Origin: Amphibalanus amphitrite
Lineage: Eukaryota > Arthropoda > Thecostraca > Balanomorpha > Balanidae
Reading direction: 5' to 3'
DNA length: 64,000 bases
NCBI RefSeq assembly: GCF_019059575.1
Contig: NW_024881537.1
Span: 1,424,501-1,488,500 of the forward strand
Part shown: piece by piece, positions 33,956 through 46,176 of the stretch
How the letters are laid out: every line of letters begins with the position of its first letter
Position numbering within the stretch: position 1 is the stretch's first letter
Made by a program: the position numbers and the translations under genes
The notes under the pieces: generated by a model
Databases searched by the model: none
Told to the model about the DNA's origin: nothing
Seen by the model: the letters and a program-made list of their open reading frames with translations, nothing else

Positions 33956-34625
33956 AAAGAGTATCTGATACTTTTCAGTATGTAAAATGCATGGGGCGGC
34001 TGTGATTTTTCAGAAGGGCGCCGGATGCTCTAGACTAGAGGGGCGCCATCGACCTTGGATGGGGCGACTGTAGTTTTCATTCAAGTGGGCCCCGGTGGCT
34101 CTCATTGATGGGCTCCATCGAATCATCGATCTTGACGACTCGGAATATTGTGGTCTCCGGAGTCCGGAGGGGCGCGTTTAAACCTTTGGGGGCTCAAGTC
34201 TTGCTCTGGAGAATATTGGGGGGGGGTCCCGGGACCCCAAAGAGATATTAAATTCCACCTCTGGGCCGGGGGCCCTTGTGGTCGTGGCGGGCTGATGTCT
34301 GCGGTTTATGGTCACGTTGCCTTGATGTCTGCTTTTTAGGCAGCCTTTGGTCTACGACTATGGCGCACATGTAACGTTTACAAATGTGAAATCGTCGGTG
34401 AAATACTCTGTGAAATAACACATTTTGTTATATCAATATTGATATAATTATACGGCCATGGTTGATATGTGTAACGTGAATATGTGTGAAATGTGAATAT
34501 ACTTTATGTAATATGTGAAGAAGATCATAGCCTTGATTATATCAATAGATATCGTGGTGACGAGTATCTTGAAGAGTTTTGGTGACAGTGTTGGTGACAA
34601 GTCAAAGAAATTATTCCTGCTCATC
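33956..34625. other. No gene recognised; GGGCGCC units
   Basis: 34010-34140 has a few GGGGCGCCATCGACC-type units; the rest is AT-rich upstream sequence of gene 2. No promoter motif could be fixed. Confidence 0.4.
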
Positions 34626-34693
34626 ATGCCAAAACTGAGGGACAGAGGATCGCTATCTGCGCCCAGACTGGAACATGAGGTGGAAAGTGCGAG
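34626..34693 (+). CDS. SNAPC2: SNAPC2-like gene, candidate exon 1
   Basis: ATG at 34626 (ATCATGCC context) encodes 22 codons plus two bases, ending GCGAG|GTAGGA. The two leftover bases AG plus the single C at 36731 make a codon, so the phase fits the next exon. The frame is open upstream to 34515 with another ATG, but that part is AT-rich and unlike coding sequence, so 34626 is preferred. Confidence 0.5.
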
Positions 34694-34991
34694 GTAGGAT
34701 GCATTCCTTATAATACACATAGGAATAGGTACCAGCACTTTTGTGTCAGAGTATTATTCTAGCTTTAACTGTCATGGATGGAAATTGCCTTTGCACACCA
34801 GACACTCATAATGTGATAAAACTAAGCTAACTATATTACACTAAATCCTTTCATCAGATGGCTGAGTATTGAGTAAGTTGGTTACCTCGATTCTAACATT
34901 GGTAACAGTGGAAACAAGGTTTTCCTCAAATTCGTTGACACTTTGTGCCATCGTAAGGTCAAGGACATCAACATTGACATTGGGTGTCAGC

Positions 34992-36473
34992 CATGGGCGT
35001 CGCCAGGGGGGATGGGGGCCGGGGGGACACCATCCCCCCTGGAGTGAGGCTGGGGGATGATCCCCTCCTCAAACTGAATGCCATTCAAAGTTGTTGAGCT
35101 GCTTTTTCTCAGTTACCTACCGGCTACCTGCCTGTCATTCTGCGGAAAAAAGTAATTGTTAATCGAGCAAGTTTTTCAGTTTTTTATTTTTGATTCACAG
35201 ATATAAAATTCAAATTATATGAATTGCTTGCACCGGTACCCTTGAATCTTGATCGACGCAGACTCTATCTCTGACAACGGGTATGCCTCCTAAAACCAGC
35301 AGCACGGTAAAATGACTTGTGGTATGAGCCCTTTTTCTATTGACTGAACGTTTTTTGGCCACTGGCGGATCCAGAAAGGCGTTTGTGGATGCTGCGGCCT
35401 GCGGGGGCGGGGAGGGGGGCATGTTTCTCCAATCGGGTGTAATTTTCCTAAAATGATTGTGGGTGCCCAGCTGTAGGGGTGCTAGGCCACTGTGGGGAGC
35501 AATGGATCTTCTTTATGTGGGAGCCTAAATTAACAACAAATTTGATATCATTGTTAGCCGAATGGTGCTTCAAGTAACATGTCTGACTAAGCAGATATAT
35601 TTGGGGGGGACGTGAGGGGCGCCAGACGGTTACGAGGGCGCCGAGTGATTGAAAACGCTATGTGGTCCAGGGGCGCAGAGAGGCCAGAAGGGCGCCGAAC
35701 AGTCTAGGGATGCACGGTAGACAGAGACCTAAGGGCGCGAGATGGTCAGGAGGGCACCGTTAGACCATGAGAAGGGCGCAGTGCTGTCAAAGTGGCGCCA
35801 TTCTTCCAGACCGAGTGATTAACAACGCTATATTATCCAGGAACGCGAGACAGTCAGGAGGACGCCATTAGAGCATGCAAACTGCGAAGGGCGCCGTGCT
35901 ATCGAAAGGGCGCTTGTAAAAGAAAACTTGTAGGTGCATTTCATCAAAGTGGAGGCATATTTCAGGATTGTGCTTCTAGGACATAAGCTATATGGTTACT
36001 TGAAAGTTGAAACTAAGGATCCCATTTTTTTAGATGCAGGGCTACTTGACTTGGTGATCAGCTTAGGTGTACTGACTACTGGCATCAAACTTGATTCACG
36101 GGCTGCAAAATGTACCTATGTATTTTGAAGCTGTTTTGCCAAGTGATTTTGCCAATTTTTCGGCGATACTCGAGTAAAAAAGAGATCGTGAGTTGTGATT
36201 AATAAAGCACCTCACACGCAGGTATGGATGCATTACCTATCAAACTGGTCACACACGTAGACAATTACACCCCGTAGTAGACACTACAGACTTTGCCCTT
36301 AACCGTGTCAAATTGAATGGGGCTTCAGACTGTACTGTGATGGAATTTGTTCCATTACCATTAGACAGATAATGCATCGGCCTGACAAAGTATGGTAACA
36401 ATACCTAGGTTTGGGTTTTTAGTCGACCGATCCGTCCCCCCCCCCCTGTCGAAAATCCGTGGCGACGCCCCTG
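34992..36473. mobile_element. hAT-like element in intron 1 of the SNAPC2-like gene
   Basis: Ends CATGGGCGTCGCCA and (reversed) CAGGGGCGTCGCCA, flanked by GTGTCAGC / GTGCCAGC, an 8-bp duplication with one change. 35580-35920 holds GGGCGCC-type minisatellite units. A lone CACTGGCGGATCCAG end occurs at 35361. Confidence 0.75.
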
Positions 36474-36730
36474 GTGCCAGCTGCTACCAGTGATGTCATT
36501 ATAGTATGCTCATTTTGGAAGGCATAATTTCCATGTATTTACTGAACACAATTTGAAATCCAATAGTTTGGTGTTACTTAAGAAATTCTTAGCCAGGCGC
36601 TGATGTTGCCAAAACTCACGTAAGAGCTTTGATTGGTAATGGACTTGGAGCCAAACACATTTTGTAATGTGCCCTACATCCCCAATAAACAAGCAAAAAA
36701 CTATAGCCCTGCCCATTTCATCATTGACAG

Positions 36731-36860
36731 CACTGGAACTGGCGGGATAGCGCGATGGAGTAGGCAGGAGGCGGACGCTTTGGTCAGTGCCATCAAGAAG
36801 TATGGCACTGCTTCATTGGACCAGTTGCAGAAGGCTGTTCCCCGCCGCTCTCTAGATCAG
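36731..36860 (+). CDS. SNAPC2: SNAPC2-like gene, exon with SANT/Myb-like domain
   Basis: Acceptor CATTGACAG|C and donor CAG|GTCAGT. Encodes ARWSRQEADALVSAIKKYG, then a short helix and SLDQ that continues into the next exon. The W-S-x-x-E...L..A..KYG pattern is a SANT/Myb-type first helix and turn. In vertebrate SNAPC2 the protein likewise begins with a W-S-x-x-E domain and then an R/K-rich helix. The role (part of SNAPc, which binds the proximal sequence element of snRNA promoters in the nucleus) is from family knowledge. Confidence 0.7.
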
Positions 36861-37526
36861 GTCAGTGGGTAATGAAATGTCTGCTTTAGTGACTTCATTA
36901 TCAGCAAAGGATGGCCAGTGTTTACAATAATGGCCCATTGTAGCTCAGTTTCTAGTGAGTGACTACCTATAGTGATCTATGCACTTTCATTTTGGTGTCA
37001 AAATATTGAAATTATCACCCAGATGGACAGTGGGCACTGAGCTTTTTGCCAGATGTGGATGTCTCTTAGATACTGCAAAGCTGCCTTTCTACTTAAATAC
37101 TTTTTTTTTTAGAAAGAGGCAGTGTCCTGCCAAACATAGTTAGCTGTGCATGACCCAATAGATTTTTCACTAATAGACTGATTAATTTGATGTGCATCAC
37201 AGAGTATCGTGGAGGGAAGCAACTGCTTGATCGGGCGGCAACCCCTGCTGCATGCCAGCTGGCCAGCTGTGTCCGCCACTGGGCGGTCTGTCTGATCCCA
37301 TATACCCGTCTGTTCGACTCTGTCCCGAAGCCCGGTGACAGTCGGCATCCCTCGAGGAGAGATCAGAGACGCACCCTCTCCACTCTCCAGTCCCAGTCGC
37401 ACCTCCTGCCCCCGCTCCCCGGCCGGGCCCTCTCCTGGCCCTGTTCTGTCCCAGGCCAGTCAGCTGACCCCCGGTGTCGCGGCTGGAGCAGCGGCGCGCT
37501 GACCTGTGCCCTGTGACCGGCCGCAG

Positions 37527-37793
37527 GTCCGGGCCCGGCTGAAGCACGTGCGCCGGCTGAGCCGGTCGACGCCGCCGGCGGCGAGCTGCGGCTCCCTGGA
37601 CGACTGGCTGGGCCGCATCAGCCGCGCCCTGCCGGTGCGGCCGGGCGGCGGCTTCGGGCCGCGCCGGGACCTGGCCGCCCTCTCGGTGCCGCTGCAGCTG
37701 GCCGCCGCCGGGGAGCGCGACCAGGCCGCCCTCCACCAGCGCCAGGACTTCAGCGAGGTCTACTCCTACCTGGCCCACCTCGTCAACGGCACG
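37527..37793 (+). CDS. SNAPC2: SNAPC2-like gene, exon with DxW and YxYL motifs
   Basis: Acceptor CCGGCCGCAG|GTC and donor ACG|GTGAGC, both phase 0. Gives VRARLKHVRRLSR, completing the SANT-like region, then SLDDWLGRIS, then DFSEVYSYLAHLVNG. Human SNAPC2 has an EVWTDLAEKI segment and then a DFEKIYKYL segment in the same order, which is the main basis for the name. Very GC-rich compared with the surrounding intron. Confidence 0.7.
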
Positions 37794-38039
37794 GTGAGCG
37801 CTCAGCGACACGCACAGCTCGCGGTGATGTGCTTCGGTGGCGGCCTGTAAATCTGGCGTGACAATGTGAGCATGCTGGGCACCCATGTCAATATTGATTT
37901 ATTTATCGCGAGACATAACCGTGTCACCGGGTGCGTAATAAAAATATATCTGGCTTCATAGCATGCAACTATTCCCGGTTGACATTTTACTCCAGTTGAG
38001 TTATTGAAATACGACTGCCCGCTTTATACACCAGTAAAA

Positions 38040-38905
38040 CGCCTTTTGGGCGAAGAACGAGCGAGCGAGATAGCGAGCCATGCACGTGCGGAAGGGCGAG
38101 AGGGTACTTCCAACGGGCTTGTGCAAAACACCCTTCTAACCGGTCGCTAGCGGTGTGCCAAATTTGAACGCAATCGGCCCAGCCGTTCCTGAGATCTGGA
38201 AGCGGCATTCTGCACGTGCGCACGTGCAAACGGGGTCCAAACCGACTTTTGCACGGCACCCTACTAACCGGTCCCCAACCGTGTACCAAATTTGAGCGCA
38301 ATCGGCCCAGCCGTTCTCGAGATCTGGAAACGCCCCCTGCACGTGCGCACGTGCAGTAGCACCCTAACCGCAACACATGGGTATGCATTGCCTGGTGGGT
38401 GCCTACCTTGTTGCCAAGTTTCAGCGAAATCGCCCCAGTAATTACCGAGTTACTGAAATGGGAACAAATTTGGCACCTCTTCTTTTTGTATTTTGCACGT
38501 GCAGTGGGGGTCACTCACATAGATCAAGAGTATCCGACCTTTGGTAGAAGGGATGCAGCTACCCTATAAAAATTACCGCAAGACAATCGCTCAAGCCGCT
38601 GCTGAGATATGGGGCATGGGCCTCTCAAAATCATTACTTTGGCAAAACTGCTTGAACACCCTTGACTTTTCTCGTGGCACGTGCCACGACGGTCACTGAG
38701 ATGTATCAAAAGTAGTTAATTACGGGGTAGAAGGGATGGTGCTACCCAGCAAAAAAGACCGCAGGCCATTCGGTCCAGCGGTTGCTGAGATATAAGCCTC
38801 TCAAAAGCGTTACAGGCCGGGCCGGGCCGGGCCGCTCATACTGAGATTTTTCCGTTATATTGAAAAGACTTTGCTTCGCTCGCTGCGCTCGCTCGCTCGT
38901 AATAA
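38040..38905 (-). mobile_element. Family A element, reversed copy
   Basis: Inverse of 16549-17236 but longer. Both ends carry ACGAGCGAGCGAG-type inverted repeats (near 38053 and 38888). Perfect palindromes TGCACGTGCGCACGTGCA (38211-38228) and CTGCACGTGCGCACGTGCAG (38337-38356). It includes the undisturbed stretch corresponding to the insertion site at 2468/3431. Lies in an intron of gene 2. Confidence 0.75.
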
Positions 38906-39245
38906 TGCAGCTTTCGGTAACGTAGGTAGGTTTGACGGAGTAAAGTCGGTGGACGAATCGTTGTGTACCGTTCAGTCTCGCTCAGTGGAGCTAAATAGTG
39001 CTACTTTTTAATCTTCCGTTCCCGTGACTCCTCCGAAAATCGTTTAACGACGTTGAGACTTCAGGAGGTGGATCAGCAGTTTTGTATTCATTTGTATTCA
39101 TAGAAAAACATCACAAATACCATTGGTAGGTCCTGGTGATGGTCGGTGGATCGTACTAAATTCGATTCGTCTGGATTGGTCGTAGCATGAGTCTCCTCTT
39201 TCAAATACACATCGAACACAACATTATACACTACAAGTACACACA

Positions 39246-41447
39246 TTACAACATCGCTTTGAAGTCAGAAAGCGTCTCTATTGCGGCTAAATTTACATCA
39301 AGTTGGTTCCATTCTCGGATAGTTTTAGGAAAGAACGAATTGTGGTATGATAGTAGTCGCGATTGTATCCGCCTTATCTTTTTGGGATGATCGTTCCTCC
39401 CTATGTAGTTAGGCCTAAGAATAATATTATCAGTGTCATGTCTACTCTCGCCATGGTACAATTTGAACAAAAAACACAATCTGGCAACTTTGCGTCGTGC
39501 TTCCAGCGTGTCCCAGCCAATTGATGACAACATATCTGTGACGCTGCTATCCCTACTGTAATCGTTCAAGGTAAAACGAGCTGCACGCCTCTGTATCATC
39601 TCTAAATTGTGTTTCATTCCTTCTGCGTTGGGATCCCAAACACAACTTGCATATTCTATTAATGGCCTAACTAAAGATGTATACACTGTTTCTTTTACTA
39701 CTTGTGGACAGCCTTTAAAATTTATTTTCACAAATCTTAACATTTGGTTACCTCTACTAGCCACATACTGTATATATCTTTGCCAGCTACAAGTATTCGA
39801 AATGAACACTCCTAAGTATTTGAACTCTTCTACTACTGGAATTGCTGAGTTATTGAAAAAGTACTTTGGGACTGCCGCACGCTTGTTTCTTGACATTCTC
39901 ATTATAGCACATTTATTTACATTTACTGACATTTTCCAATCCTTACACCATTGCAATAATGCATCTAGGTTTGTCTGCAACTTATGAGTAGAGTCTATGT
40001 TACTTACAACATCTGTGTATAGTACAACATCATCAGCGTACATGCGTATCGAGCAATCAATTCTATCAGGCAAGTCATTTATATATAAGAGAAACAAAAT
40101 TGGCCCGAGTACACTTCCCTGCGGAACTCCTGACGTTACCTGTATCTCGTCAGTATGGCAATTATGTAACACAACACTTTGTTTTCTGTTACATAGGAAT
40201 GCTTTAATCCAATCAATTACTTTTTTATCTAACTTGTACGTTTCAAGCTTCTTTAAGAGGTGGTAATGTGACACTTTGTCAAAAGCTTTGCTGAAGTCGA
40301 TAAATGCAAGATCTACACTATGTTTTTGGTCAAGTGACGAGAAAGTATCTTGACACAACATTATTAATTGTGACTCACACGATAAGTGCTTTCGGAATCC
40401 AAACTGAAACCGCGAAAATAGGTTTGTTTCTTCTAAATAAGTTGTGATTGCACAAGTTAAAATGCGCTCCATCAATTTACAGAAGATGCAAGTAAGGGAT
40501 ATTGGACGGTAATTCTCGGTCTGCTTTGAATTACCACCTTTAAAAACTGGGTGAACTGATGCCCTGCGCCAGTCTTGGGGCACATCCCCCGTACTTAAGG
40601 ACTGTTCAAATATAATCTTTAAAAACATTGCAGCAACTCTGGCACAATATTTCAGAATAGCGCCAGAGATGCCGTCAGGTCCAGGGGCCTTGGTTACGTT
40701 TATGTTCTTTAATAGACCTACAACACCGTTATAGTCTATTTCTACGGGCAGCATAGACCCCATTGACTCAGTTACACGATAGTTCGATGGAACAGTTTCA
40801 GGTGCATCACTCAAGCCACAAAACACTTTTTTGTACTGCATATTTAACACATTGGCTATTCCTCTTGGATCTACCACTAGTTCACCACTTTGAGACCGAA
40901 TAGAGGAGATTCCTGTTTTTTGACCGCGCATAGTTTTTACGTATTTCCAAAAGCACTTACTATTTTCTTTAATCAGGGAACCAAGCTTCCTTTTATAGTT
41001 CATTTCTGCTTGCCTATGGGCTCGTTTTACGACCCTTTTCAGTTCTTTGTATTTACGCCAAAACTCCTCTTGCCTACACGCCTTAGCCTTTTGATGTAGC
41101 TTTCGCTGTTTGTCATCAAGGCGCCTGAGTTCGGGGCTATACCACGGGGGGTCAGCACTAGTGTTGGCTTTACGACTTGGAATACATTTTTCTACTTGCT
41201 TTATAGATGCTTTAAATTCGAGCCAGTTTTCGTCTACCGTTCTTCCTGGTGCATTATCGCAGAAGCCTAGGTATAACTGATATAACTGATAATTAATCAG
41301 ATCAAAATTTGCCTTATCAAACAGCTTGACCTCTCTCCTAACCTTTCGCCTTCGACAAACATCATCAAGTTGGAAAAGAACTGCCAAGTGATCACTAATA
41401 CCGATACAGGTTGTGATGTCACTCACTAGTTGCGCTAGTGAGTTGCG
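39246..41447 (-). mobile_element. 5'-truncated CR1/L2-type non-LTR retrotransposon with open reverse transcriptase frame
   Basis: A 726-codon frame (GTG at 41424-41426, or open to 41447 where a stop lies upstream). It starts within the end of the endonuclease domain (SDHLAVLF, residues 11-18). It then has reverse transcriptase motifs: APGPDG 247-252, NYRPISL 305-311, FIDFSKAFDKV 375-385, SGVPQGSVLGP 432-442, YADD 463-466, and a C-terminal region with YASCVWDP and QRRAARF. No internal stop, so the copy is young, but most of the endonuclease and everything upstream is missing, so it cannot be autonomous. The frame ends TTGTAA with a short TG-rich tail. Clade assignment (CR1/L2/Rex1 group) is by eye. 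Sits antisense in an intron of gene 2. Confidence 0.88.
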
Positions 41448-41934
41448 CTATCTATGCACGACTCTATCGAGTTTTTCGAGTCACCCTGTCCACAAGATAA
41501 TTTATCGTAGAAATGCAGATGTTGCTAGCTGTTCGTCGGATGATAAAGGTGCACCAGATCGGGTTGTACATCCATACATTGTTTTCTGTCTCAACGGCTG
41601 ATAAAAAATCGAAATGATTATTTTTAATTTAAAAAAGCATTGCTTTTTTGTTATTTCCCATTAACTTTTTACGCCACCCAATTTAGATTCACTAGCATCA
41701 CGTTTGCATTACGTGCGCCAGTATATGCCTATTCTAGCCTGCCCCAGAAATCGACCTCTCGTTCGGGAGGATATCAGAGAAGAGTTCATCCTACAAAGTA
41801 AGCTTGAGGAGTGACAGGGACGATTTGTAGTGGGTGGGTAATGGGAGCGATTTTCTTTGGGGAGCGATGAATACATACCCTAAGCTAAGTACTGCTGGCT
41901 CATGGCGAGCTCACCTGCGCTCTCTATTCCGCCG

Positions 41935-42060
41935 AGCGTGCTGCCGCTGACGGGAGGTGCCCGGTCCGCTGAGGGAATGGAGCCGTGTCCGCTGACTGGA
42001 GGGTGTCTGGTCCGCTGACGGGAGGTGCGGTGTCCACTGACTGAAGGGTACCTGGTCCGC
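41935..42060 (+). repeat. Tandem repeat GTCCGCTGACGGGAGGTG just upstream of an exon
   Basis: Four to five ~28-bp degenerate units ending directly at the acceptor of the exon at 42066. Confidence 0.75.
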
Positions 42061-42065
42061 CGCAG

Positions 42066-42227
42066 ATCCCGCCCCAGCCGAGCGCGGCCACCAGCGGCCG
42101 GCTGCTCACGCTGATGCAGCACCTGGCGGCGCTTCTGCAGAGCGTCCACCTGGACCGTCACCGTCAGTGGCTGTGGCAGAACGAGCGCATCCGGCGGCTC
42201 GAGCAGGCCTGGGTCGGCGCCGAGGAG
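42066..42227 (+). CDS. SNAPC2: SNAPC2-like gene, helical exon
   Basis: Acceptor GTCCGCCGCAG|ATC and donor GAGGAG|GTGAGA, phase 0 both sides. Reads PQPSAATSGRLLTLMQHLAALLQS, which parallels the PELSAAESAVVLDLLMSL segment following YxYL in human SNAPC2, then a basic amphipathic helix. Supports the SNAPC2 call. Confidence 0.65.
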
Positions 42228-42442
42228 GTGAGAGCCTGCCGTCCCTCCCGCGTCTGACATCTCACAAAACGTCATCGGCGAATGGCCGCGGATGCTCTCG
42301 TATCGTTTGTTATGCGAACTTTGTTTTTATGTTTCATATAACGCTTAACGGCAGTTTAACAGAAAGGCTCGTCTGCTTCATTGTACATACTTTGACCTCG
42401 CCCGCCGCACCTGACCGTCGTGCCGTTCTGTGCTCTCGGCAG

Positions 42443-42698
42443 GCGGAGTCGGGCGCGCCGGCGCCGCGGCAGCTGACCGACCTGTCGCTGGTGCCGGCCG
42501 AGCTGCGCGGCGCACTGGCGCACCTGGCCGCCGCGCCCGCCAACTGTCTGCACATCCCGCCGGCGCTGCTGCTCAGCCCGCTGTCGGTCAAACTGCGCGA
42601 GCGCGTGGGCGCCCAGCAGCACCCGCTGCTCGGCCAGCCGATGCACGAGCTGCTGGCGCACGCCGACCTGCGTGGCTGGCCCGCCGGCGCCCTCTACG
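42443..42698 (+). CDS. SNAPC2: SNAPC2-like gene, fifth exon
   Basis: Acceptor GTGCTCTCGGCAG|GCG and donor TACG|GTAGGT, entering in phase 0 and leaving in phase 1. Encodes 85 codons of Leu/Ala-rich helical sequence (LSLVPAELRGALAHLAA..., PMHELLAHADLRGW). I see no clear human counterpart. The codon pattern is strongly GC3-rich like the other exons. Confidence 0.6.
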
Positions 42699-42699
42699 G

Positions 42700-43546
42700 T
42701 AGGTGGCAGCGGCTAGCGCGGTAGGTGGCGCCGGCCGCAGCCGACGGGCTGGTATCAGTGTATGGCCCTCCAGCAAAACAGTGGTTGGTTAGCCTATGTG
42801 CTTTTGGTGTAATAACTTTAAATGACGGAGACAGTCGTGTAAAATGACTCAATACAAATGAGAAGAGGGCTCGTGCACACATTTCGGCAGTGGTTTTCAA
42901 CAGCCATTGCCCATTAGACATATTCATCAACGCAGATCGATAATTGTGATGTTGGCAACCAATCACTTTATACCTGGAGGGCCGTACGTACACGATATAT
43001 TTAGTGCACCGGGAACCAGGGGGACGAGTGACGCGTGAAGTATCAAAATTCCGTTATCCTTTGCTGCTGGTGTAGATTGCCAGTTTCCTTTCCATAATCA
43101 CACGTCTTATGAGTTATGACATATCGCTAGCATTTATGTTAACATTCTCTTACGAGCCAAATTCTGAAGGATTTGACTAGCTAGTCGCTACAGAATCTCT
43201 GGCTCCATTCCTGAATGCTACAAATTCTCGAAACAACGACCACAAATATTTATATGTAAACACCATCATGCGAACCTGTAACAACAATTTCGCATTTATT
43301 CATGTAGTTTTTTTTGCCATCAAACCCTCACTGAATGATCCCAGAACAATTGTTCACTGTCTTTCGGCCACCACTATCTGCAGTCGGATCTATAACAGTC
43401 TGCGCTTCACTTAACGCTGACAAATCAGTATCATGTTATTACCTTTATGTGGTCCAGTGGGCGCTAATAATTGCAAGATGTCGGGTGCTCTATCCAAATT
43501 TCATGAGCGTTCCATGTAGTTAATGGCCAATGGCTATGGATTTAGC
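42700..43546. other. Intron, nothing recognised
   Basis: AT-rich sequence without repeats shared in the window and without a convincing frame. Confidence 0.5.
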
Positions 43547-43822
43547 TGCATTCATAGGCGGTTCCAACTTCCAGGAAGGCGCTCTCGAACGCTGGAAGGG
43601 GGGGAGGGGGGTGACATACCTTCGAAAAGTTTCTCCAAATTCTAAAAGCTCTTTGGATTTCGATTCTTTTATGCATTGCTGTGCAGTTTAAAGAAACTTT
43701 TGGTAATAAAGTTTGTTTTTTTCTAAGAAAACGACAAATATTCATCGATTTCGGACGCTGCGTGGAAGGGGGGGGGGGGACGACATTGCCTCAAATGCCC
43801 CTCTCCTTTGATCCGCCAGTGA
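43547..43822. mobile_element. Small hAT-like element remnant
   Basis: Left CATAGGCGGTTCC and right inverted CACTGGCGGATC, with a G-run inside the right end and 'gaaggcgctc' inside the left, as in the 35361 copy. No matching 8-bp flanks. Confidence 0.5.
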
Positions 43823-43913
43823 TTATATGCCCATAAATGCTTAATATTTTCAAGGCTAAGATTTATTTTCTTCATGCTTTATTGCACTGCTTAACATTAC
43901 TTAGTCATCTTAA

Positions 43914-45083
43914 AACCCGCGCCCTGATGAGGGGGCCATTTTGCCCCCCCCCCTGTGGTTTTTCTTAAATAGCGAGAAAACGGCGGCGCAAATTTGGGTA
44001 CCTTACCGGGCATCAATTTGACACCTTCACACAAAATTTCAAGTCACAGGTCACCTCAGGTCAGGAGTTATTGAGGTCAAACTGAGGTCATGTTCGAGTA
44101 AAAATGAGCAAAAAACATGGCATCTTTAAACGCTCACAAATTCTACAGTTAACAAGCAATTTTAAAGTTCTTTATGTGGTTGTGTAGAGAAAAGACGGCG
44201 CTACAAAACTGCTATCTCGGATTTTCGAAATTTTGGGATTTTGACCCCCAAAAATAAAAAAAATGATTTTTTTTAGAAAAACTCAAAAAAATTTCAAAAA
44301 AATTTCGAATTTCGAAAAAAAAACGGAATATATGTGATAGTCCCTGCGCTCTTCGATATACATACCAAATTTTAGATCGATACCTCTTTTTTTGGCCAAG
44401 TTATAGCGAAAAAACTGTTAAAAATTGATGACGTCAAATTTTTGAACTCAATTTTTAGCAATTCTAGACCTCGTAGCGCAAAACGGAGACCACCATTGAA
44501 CTCCCCGTGACGAGCTGCATCGAATCGATACCCATTTTATGCAAAAATATCAGCTTTGAAATTTGACCTAATTTGACCTGACCTTGACCTGACCTTGACC
44601 TGACCTTGACCAAAACGTGACCTAAGCTGGCCCTAAAGTCTGTCTGACCCACATAATCGCATTTGTCATGTAAAATGGACCATAAAACATGTATCACACG
44701 ACACTTTCATATTGTGACCCGCCCAGTGACCTGACCTCTGTGACCTGACCTGGTATCAGTGACCTCAAATAGCAAAATATGTGTTTGAAGAACATTCCCC
44801 CATCGATGATTTTCAATGAAATGCATTTTACTCGATTTTACAACGCATTTCTTGAAATGCCAGTAAACGGTGAAAATTCGACCTTTGACCTGACCTGTGA
44901 CGTCATTGGTTTAACCGAGGTCAATGAAATTGGGTCACAAGGTAGTTCCCCGTTGGGGCTATCCAACTCCGTTTACCGCTTGTCGCTATGTTGCGTGGTT
45001 CTCGAGATCTGAGGGGGGGGGGGCCAAAATGCCCGCCCCCCCCATCAGACCGCGTTGCTCGGCAGACCCCATCTGGGCGCGGG
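43914..45083 (-). mobile_element. TTAA element, 1170 bp (H)
   Basis: Ends (AA)CCCGCGCCCTGATGAGG and (reversed) CCCGCGCCCAGATGGGG, TTAA at 43910-43913 and 45084-45087. The duplicated TIR copy is at the right end, so it is in reverse orientation relative to 6655-7841. Dense TGACCT tandem copies at 44570-44640. Shares the right TTAA with the next element. Confidence 0.85.
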
Positions 45084-45087
45084 TTAA

Positions 45088-45969
45088 CCTTCGCCCGTAT
45101 TGGTGTTTAACCACCTGCTCCGCGAACGTATAAGGGGGGGGGGCGTTGGGCCCCCTTGCCGTTTTCGCCCCTAATCGAACAAGAGCTTCGCGGAAAAAAA
45201 CGAGCATGTTGCACGTGACGAGAGGAAGCCGATGATTCCCAATTTTAAGGTCTTAGGTCAGTGGTTGACATTCCAGGTCAGGTCAATGGCCCGAAAGTCG
45301 GAAAAATCGGGACATGCTAAATTTTAGAACGTCTTAAATTGTACCTGCTATGTTTTTTTTTTCGGGGCGCTAATTACAAATATCATGCTAGTTTTGGTCA
45401 CAGATGATGTCTTCATGCATTTAGGCCAGGTCGGGTCAGGACAGGTCAGGTCAACCAGTAGGGGTCCTGCCGGGTATTCGTAGTAGGTGTCACCCGCCTC
45501 TGACAGCTTCGTAACACGTTAAGAAGGCACTAAAACTACTTCATAAATGTTTAAATGGTTGTTAATTTCGCATTCAGCTCCAAAAACTAGCCCAGAAATA
45601 TATAAAACTAAAAAAGGGGAACCGAGGTCATCAAAGGTCAACGACCTGACCTGACCTTCAGGTGACCTTGGCACCCACCCTAATGCATGGGACCAACATC
45701 ATATCACATGTTTGAACGCTTGAAACCACGAAAAGACTGGAAACGCGCGGCTAATGCGAGCCGACATGCGCCGAATCGCGATTCCGGCCAAACATGGTCT
45801 CGAAAAGTAGGTCATTTGGGTCAGGGTCATGAAATTTTCAGGGTAGGTGTAAAATTGATTAACGCGAGGGTACTGAAAGTTTTGTCGCGATTGGCCGCTT
45901 TTTACGCAAGTTATTCGCGAAAAACCGAGGTGGGGCGTTCGACCCCCCCCCCCCCTATACGGACGAGGG
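45088..45969 (+). mobile_element. TTAA element, 882 bp (I), CCTTCGCCCGTAT type
   Basis: Ends CCTTCGCCCGTAT and (reversed) CCCTCGTCCGTAT, TTAA at 45084-45087 and 45970-45973. Long G-run hairpin near the left end. A second, truncated copy is at 48521. Confidence 0.8.
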
Positions 45970-46176
45970 TTAAGTGTAAGGTTTGAAAGATATGGTTGCA
46001 TTGCACAATAGATGGATGCTGTTGACATTATACAGCTGAAGAACACATTGATTGAAGTAATGTGTGATAAAACACACATTGTATGTAGTTGTATCGTTCG
46101 CCAAAATCAAATCACCACCACCGTGGGCACTGGCACCCTCTGTCTCTGCGACAGTTCAAAATGACACCAGCGTTAA

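Noticed and set aside
37197-37886. - strand 229-codon ORF
   Set aside because: Shadow of the GC-rich + strand exon at 37527-37793.
39607-40266. + strand ORFs inside the retrotransposon
   Set aside because: Antisense shadows of the reverse transcriptase frame.
42356-42776. Overlapping Arg/Ala-rich ORFs on both strands
   Set aside because: Shadows of the GC3-rich exon 42443-42698.
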